Translations under genes and position numbers: made by a program
In this document: positions 6,842 to 8,574 of the stretch, piece after piece
How the letters are laid out: every line of letters begins with the position of its first letter
How positions within the stretch are numbered: the first letter of the stretch is position 1
The notes under the pieces: model-generated
The model's database searches: none
The model's input: the letters and a program-made list of their open reading frames with translations, nothing else
What the model was told of the DNA's origin: nothing
Assembly (NCBI GenBank): GCA_016744555.1
Contig: JADGED010000066.1
Location: forward strand, 3,128-11,701
Source: Desulfuromonadaceae bacterium
GTDB taxonomy: Bacteria > Desulfobacterota > Desulfuromonadia > Desulfuromonadales > Geopsychrobacteraceae
DNA: 8,574 bases
Direction of reading: 5' to 3'

Positions 6842-6887
6842 ACCCATCACCCGACGCTACGCGCCACCCTCTCCCCGTTGGAGATGG
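6842..6887. repeat. REP-like palindromic intergenic element
   Basis: A C-rich segment (CCCATCACCCGACGCTACGC, 6843-6862) leads into a hairpin: CCCTCTCC (6867-6874), five-base loop, GGAGATGG (6880-6887), with one mismatch in eight pairs. This resembles the dispersed intergenic palindromes of many bacterial genomes, in which a CCCTCNCCC-type arm and a short CGCTACGCG stretch precede a CTCTCCC/GGGAGAG stem. It lies between two convergent genes, a common place for such elements. Only one copy is in this window, so the repeated nature is inferred from resemblance. It could also act as a bidirectional transcript end. Confidence 0.45.
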
Positions 6888-6908
6888 AATTGAGTTATAA
6901 AAACTAAC

Positions 6909-8574
6909 TTAGTAACAACTTCGACTCTCGCAAACAACAATCGTATATGGAAGCAACTCAAAAGCAAGAGTTTCAATCTGTTGTTGCTGCGCAGGTTGAA
7001 TAACATCGGCACCGCTAGCTGCAGAAGTATCCACGGCCAAAAACCAAGCTTTGCCGGTAAACTCGGGGAGCTCCATCGTCACTGCTGCTGGCGACATATT
7101 AAACATCAAATACAAATCTTCTTCGTCAGCCTCGACCCGACTAATCGTGCAAGCTAGAACTTGCGACCCTTGATCTTCCCAGTTCGGCTTATTCAACTTC
7201 TGTCCATGCCAGACGATGTCAGGCATTCCCGACATTTCGTTAATCTTACCGCTAAGGTAGTGCCGTTGCATCAGACAAGCATGGCGCTTGCGTAGGGCGA
7301 TCATACCTTGGGTAAAACGCAACATTTCTTGATTCTTTTCGAGTAACTCCCAATTGAACCAGCTCAATTCATTGTTCTGACAATAACAATTATTATTTCC
7401 CTGTTGCGTCCGTAGAACCTCGTCGCCAGCCAAAATCATCGGTACCCCTTGACTGAGCATTAGTACAGCCATAAAATTTTTGGCTTGCTGCAAACGCAGG
7501 GAATTTATTGCGACATCGTCACTTTCACCTTCGGCGCCGTAATTTCGACTATGGTTATGGTTATCCCCATCTCTACTCCCCTCGCCATTTGCCTCATTGT
7601 GTTTTTCATTGTAACTAAGCAAATCGTACAGGGTAAAACCATCATGACAGGTAATAAAGTTAACAGAGTTTACCGGTAAGCGCCCCGAAGATTGATAAAG
7701 GTCACTAGAACCTAGCAAGCGGGTTGCTAATTCATCGTGCTTACCTGGATCACCTTTTATAAACTGGCGCACCAAATCGCGATAACGACCATTCCATTCA
7801 CCCCAGCGATAACCGGGAAACTCGCCTACCTGATACAAACCACCGGCGTCCCAAGCTTCTGCAATGAGACGGGTGTAAGCCAAAGTATTGGAAAATTCAA
7901 TATTCCAAATCAGTGGCGCGTGGTACATCGGCTCACCATCTTCACCTCGAGCCAAAATTGAGGCCAAATCAAATCTGAATCCATCAATGTGAAACTCTTT
8001 AACCCAATACTCTAGCGACTCGACGATGAATCTAGCTACTAGTGGATGGTTACAATTGACCGTGTTACCGCAACCGCTATAATTTTTATATTGCGACTTA
8101 TCATCTTCTTCGAGATGATAAAAACCGTTATTAAACAGCCCCTTAAAATTAATGATTGGCCCCCCGGCGTCACCCTCAGCAGTATGGTTAAATGCAACAT
8201 CTAGAATCACACTGATGCCGGCTTGATGCAGAGCTTTAACCATATCGCGAAATTCGGCTCGATGCCGTCCGGGCAGTGGATTGCTACAATAACCGGGGTG
8301 AGGGCTAAAAAATGAATGGGTGGCATACCCCCAATAATTTTCCAAACCAAGATCACGGGAATTGTCGGGGAGGTCCTGTCGATCAAATGCCATTACTGGC
8401 AACAGTTCAACCGCAGTGATGCCGAGACTCTGCAAGTAGGGAATTTTCTCAATAACCGCTAAAAATGTTCCTGGATAACACACTTCAGCCGAGGGGTGAC
8501 TTGTGAACCCACCAACGTGCAATTCATAAATGATCTCGTTCTCACGTACATGGCGTAACGGTTTATCGCCTTCC
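6909..8574 (-). CDS. glgX: Glycogen debranching enzyme GlgX (GH13 isoamylase-type), 5' end cut by window edge
   Basis: The frame is open to the window edge; 554 residues are visible (first complete codon at 8573) and the stop is TAA at 6911-6909. The TTG at 8522 is internal: upstream codons read ENEIIYELHVGGFT, the conserved entry into the GlgX catalytic barrel, so about 130-160 N-terminal residues (mainly the CBM48 domain) lie outside. GH13 motifs are intact, numbered from the first visible residue: region I DVAFNH (Asp125, His130), region II GFRFD with nucleophile Asp202, region III LIAEAWD with acid/base Glu239, region IV FITCHDG (His310, Asp311). IDGFRFDLASILARGEDG and SYNEKHNEANGEGSRDG are characteristic of GlgX. 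It hydrolyses alpha-1,6 branches of phosphorylase-limited glycogen in the cytoplasm. It converges on the operon and shows no link to it. A TreX/isoamylase role is the only close alternative. Confidence 0.95.
   Translation of the reverse strand, partial: EGDKPLRHVRENEIIYELHVGGFTSHPSAEVCYPGTFLAVIEKIPYLQSLGITAVELLPVMAFDRQDLPDNSRDLGLENYWGYATHSFFSPHPGYCSNPLPGRHRAEFRDMVKALHQAGISVILDVAFNHTAEGDAGGPIINFKGLFNNGFYHLEEDDKSQYKNYSGCGNTVNCNHPLVARFIVESLEYWVKEFHIDGFRFDLASILARGEDGEPMYHAPLIWNIEFSNTLAYTRLIAEAWDAGGLYQVGEFPGYRWGEWNGRYRDLVRQFIKGDPGKHDELATRLLGSSDLYQSSGRLPVNSVNFITCHDGFTLYDLLSYNEKHNEANGEGSRDGDNHNHSRNYGAEGESDDVAINSLRLQQAKNFMAVLMLSQGVPMILAGDEVLRTQQGNNNCYCQNNELSWFNWELLEKNQEMLRFTQGMIALRKRHACLMQRHYLSGKINEMSGMPDIVWHGQKLNKPNWEDQGSQVLACTISRVEADEEDLYLMFNMSPAAVTMELPEFTGKAWFLAVDTSAASGADVIQPAQQQQIETLAFELLPYTIVVCESRSCY

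Noticed and set aside
6738..6908. CRISPR array, tRNA or small gene in the convergent gap
   Set aside because: There are no regularly spaced direct repeats, no cloverleaf-like pattern and no frame with a start and binding site; only the two inverted repeats are visible.
6893..6909. AGTTA/TAACT inverted repeat at the end of the debranching gene as a terminator
   Set aside because: The stem is five weak A/T-rich pairs, overlaps the stop codon and has no T-run after it.
8520..8522. TTG at 8522 as the start of the debranching enzyme
   Set aside because: Upstream codons in frame continue the conserved GlgX sequence (ENEIIYE) to the window edge, so the gene is cut by the window rather than starting here.

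Overview
The window holds five protein genes and no RNA genes. Four lie on the + strand as a probable operon (about 1-6737). A fifth, on the - strand, converges on them from the right (6909-8574). Signal-peptide and inner-membrane proteins point to a Gram-negative bacterium. The protein types (DUF3047, TVP38 fused to a disulfide oxidoreductase, GlgX) suit Proteobacteria or a Desulfobacterota-like lineage, but I cannot place it more precisely. By eye, the first two genes are more A+T-rich than the last two.

Operon, in order. (1) 1-744: the 3' part of a family-2-like glycosyltransferase of the TIGR04283 type (rSAM/selenodomain-associated, called 'arsenosugar biosynthesis glycosyltransferase' in family naming). 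It is entered mid-gene, and the residues before it resemble the C-terminus of the partner family TIGR04282, so the whole protein is probably a two-transferase fusion. (2) 781-1467: a secreted DUF3047 protein. (3) 1536-3686: a natural fusion of a TVP38/DedA-type membrane domain with a mercuric-reductase/lipoamide-dehydrogenase-like FAD enzyme. (4) 3723-6737: a 1004-residue protein that joins a radical SAM domain, an ArsM-type arsenite S-adenosylmethionine methyltransferase and a cysteine-rich DUF5714 domain. The gaps inside the operon are short (36, 68 and 36 bases) and hold no clear terminator.

How they may work together: in known arsenosugar synthesis, ArsM makes dimethylarsenite, a radical SAM enzyme (ArsS) adds a 5'-deoxyadenosyl group, and TIGR04282/TIGR04283 glycosyltransferases are associated with later steps. 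Here methylation and radical SAM chemistry share one polypeptide, and the two transferases appear fused as well. My inference is a compact, fusion-rich pathway for an organoarsenical (arsenosugar-like) product, with a membrane-tethered flavoenzyme and a periplasmic protein of unknown role. The radical SAM domain is not a clear ArsS, its SPASM-like region lacks the usual cysteines, and no arsR, arsC or arsenite efflux gene is visible, so the metabolite is unproven. This operon is the best candidate in the window for an undescribed system.

The 171-base convergent intergenic region (6738-6908) has a G10/C6 inverted pair and a REP-like palindrome. The - strand gene is a glycogen debranching enzyme (glgX) cut at its 5' end by the window edge and probably unrelated to the operon. 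No stretch over 300 bases lacks a gene.
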